Source of the DNA: a bacterium
GTDB lineage: Bacteria > Bacillota > Clostridia > Oscillospirales > CAG-272
NCBI GenBank assembly: GCA_004558975.1
Contig: SFZB01000057.1
Span: forward strand, 1 to 6,773
Length of the DNA stretch: 6,773 nt
Direction: 5' to 3'
The notes under the pieces: generated by a model
The model's database searches: none
What the model saw: the letters and a program-made list of their open reading frames with translations, nothing else
What the model was told of the DNA's origin: nothing
In this document: positions 5,749 through 6,773 of the stretch, piece by piece
Position numbering within the stretch: the first letter of the stretch is position 1
How the letters are laid out: each line of letters begins with the position of its first letter
Translations under genes and position numbers: made by a program

Positions 5749-6773
5749 ATGGCACGCACCGGTAGATTCGTCATCAAGAAGGTCGGCGACGGGTATATGT
5801 TTGAGTTGCAGGCGAGCAACTATTCCGCCATCGCCGAGTCTCCTGTTTACACCACTCTGGACAGCGCGAAGCGTTCGATCCGCTCCATTATGGAGAACGC
5901 ACACAGCGTCCCCGTGCAGGATAACACCGTGGAGGAACAGATCAAATACCCGAACCCGAAGTTCGAGGTGTTCCGAAATGGTGAGTATTACTTCTTCCGC
6001 TTCCGCGCCGGGAACGGTAAAATGACCATTTCCTCGCAGGTCTACACCTCGAAAGAGGGCTGTAAGAACGGTGTCGTCAGCGTGCAGAATCACGTGCAGG
6101 ATGCCGCAATCTGCATTGAGACCGCCGAAGGCGTCGTCAGTCTGAAAGAATATGCCGACATGGACGATAAGACCCTCGCGGACGCGCAGGATCCCACGAT
6201 CATGAACCCGGATGATGAGGAAGTCCCGGAGGAAGAAAAGTCGACGCGCCCCGGCAGATTCATGATTTATCAGGACGGTAAGACTTTCCGCTTTGAACTG
6301 CTTGCCGCCAACTTCTCGTCGATTGCCGATTCGCCGACGTATTCCACGCTGGACAGTGTCAAGCGTTCCATCCGTTCTCTGAAAGAGTACGCCTGCAACG
6401 TGCCTGTGCAGGATAACACCGTGGAGCCGGTGGAAAAACAGCCGAACCCGAAGTTCGAGATTTTCCACGGCGACGATTCGTATGTGTTCCGCTTCCGTGC
6501 AAAGAACGGGAAACAGACCATCTCGTCTCAGCAGTATACCACCAAAGACGGTTGCCGTAACGGTGTCGAGAGTGTGCAGAAACATATCGGCCGCGCAGAG
6601 GTTTACATTGAGACCGAAGAGGGACCGATGCCGATCGAAGAGTACACGGCGATCCGTGTCGCAATCTTCAATGCCAGTGTGTTCCGCAAGAACGCCGCCG
6701 CCGAAGGCGCCGAGGCCGCCGCTCCCACCGAGACGCTGATCCCGATGGAAGAGGCAGTGGTTGAAGAGAAACC
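5749..6773 (+). CDS. Protein with four DUF1508 (YegP-like) modules, 3'-partial
   Basis: Start ATG at 5749 with GGAGGT 5 nt upstream; the frame stays open for 341 codons to the window edge, so the stop lies outside. Seen: four short DUF1508-type modules arranged A-B-A-B. A1 is at about 5-50 (GRFVIKK, YTTLDSAKRSIRSI), B1 at 70-118 (PKFEVFRNGEYYFFRFR, YTSKEGCKNGVVSVQNH), A2 at 168-214 and B2 at 235-281. Each A-B unit carries a VPVQDNTVE linker and ends in an IETxEGxxxxxEY motif. The units are separated by an acidic stretch (about 152-164, DPDDEEVPEEE-like). An Ala/Glu-rich low-complexity tail begins near 314. There is no signal peptide or membrane segment. Known: DUF1508 proteins such as E. coli YegP usually carry two tandem modules and have no established biochemical role. 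No function is claimed. B modules match the family best; A modules are more divergent. Confidence 0.88.
   Translation, partial: MARTGRFVIKKVGDGYMFELQASNYSAIAESPVYTTLDSAKRSIRSIMENAHSVPVQDNTVEEQIKYPNPKFEVFRNGEYYFFRFRAGNGKMTISSQVYTSKEGCKNGVVSVQNHVQDAAICIETAEGVVSLKEYADMDDKTLADAQDPTIMNPDDEEVPEEEKSTRPGRFMIYQDGKTFRFELLAANFSSIADSPTYSTLDSVKRSIRSLKEYACNVPVQDNTVEPVEKQPNPKFEIFHGDDSYVFRFRAKNGKQTISSQQYTTKDGCRNGVESVQKHIGRAEVYIETEEGPMPIEEYTAIRVAIFNASVFRKNAAAEGAEAAAPTETLIPMEEAVVEEK
5761..6645 (+). repeat. Internal 492-bp-offset duplication in the DUF1508 gene
   Basis: Residues 5-135 (5761-6153) and 169-299 (6253-6645) align without a gap at an offset of exactly 164 codons. Short blocks are identical in DNA, for example 5914-5934 with 6406-6426 and 5950-5967 with 6442-6459, the latter coding PNPKFE. 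The rest has diverged, mostly conservatively. Gap-free alignment of whole A-B units argues that the ancestral unit was a two-module protein that duplicated once. Confidence 0.9.

Noticed and set aside
5654..5765. A short leader ORF starting at ATG 5654 and overlapping the DUF1508 start.
   Set aside because: No ribosome binding site in front and an unremarkable R-rich product; more likely chance in the leader.
5653..6585. A 310-codon minus-strand open frame opposite the DUF1508 gene.
   Set aside because: The plus-strand frame has a strong ribosome binding site, a promoter and clear repeated DUF1508 modules; the antisense frame merely mirrors that repeat.

Overview
The window looks like chromosome from a fairly GC-rich Bacillota (Clostridia-type) bacterium. 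The signs are strong AGGAGG-type ribosome binding sites, sigma-A style promoters of the form TTGNNN-17-TACAAT with extended -10 elements, GC hairpins followed by T-runs, a tRNA-Thr with encoded CCA and U73, and a tail-repeat protein of the kind found in clostridial prophages. The genus cannot be named from the sequence.

Positions 1-1847 hold the end of a phage-like structural operon. It starts with a tail/host-contact repeat protein whose 5' end lies outside the window. That gene is split in two by a perfect 29-bp tandem duplication (844-872 and 873-901), which shifts the frame and produces a stop at 883-885. Two small translationally coupled genes of unknown function follow (93 and 129 aa). 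A strong terminator at 1941-1966 closes the unit.

Positions 1995-5277 are a complete proline biosynthesis operon: an extended -10 promoter, then proB (glutamate 5-kinase), proA (glutamate-5-semialdehyde dehydrogenase) and proC (pyrroline-5-carboxylate reductase), then a 17-bp-stem terminator. proB and proA overlap by 4 nt, and proA and proC are 12 nt apart. Together the three enzymes convert glutamate to proline.

Positions 5293-5481 carry a tRNA-Thr(UGU) gene on the minus strand, with a near-consensus promoter and its own terminator, converging on the proline operon.

Positions 5584-6773 hold a promoter with an 11-bp inverted repeat overlapping its -35 element, a roughly 100-nt leader, and a gene that runs off the right edge. 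This gene is open to the edge with no stop. Its 341 visible residues contain four DUF1508 (YegP-like) modules arranged as two copies of a 164-residue A-B unit.

Most of the window is ordinary. The most informative oddities are the 29-bp frameshifting duplication, the four-module DUF1508 protein, and the inverted repeat at its promoter. I see no convincing evidence of a wholly new multi-gene system.
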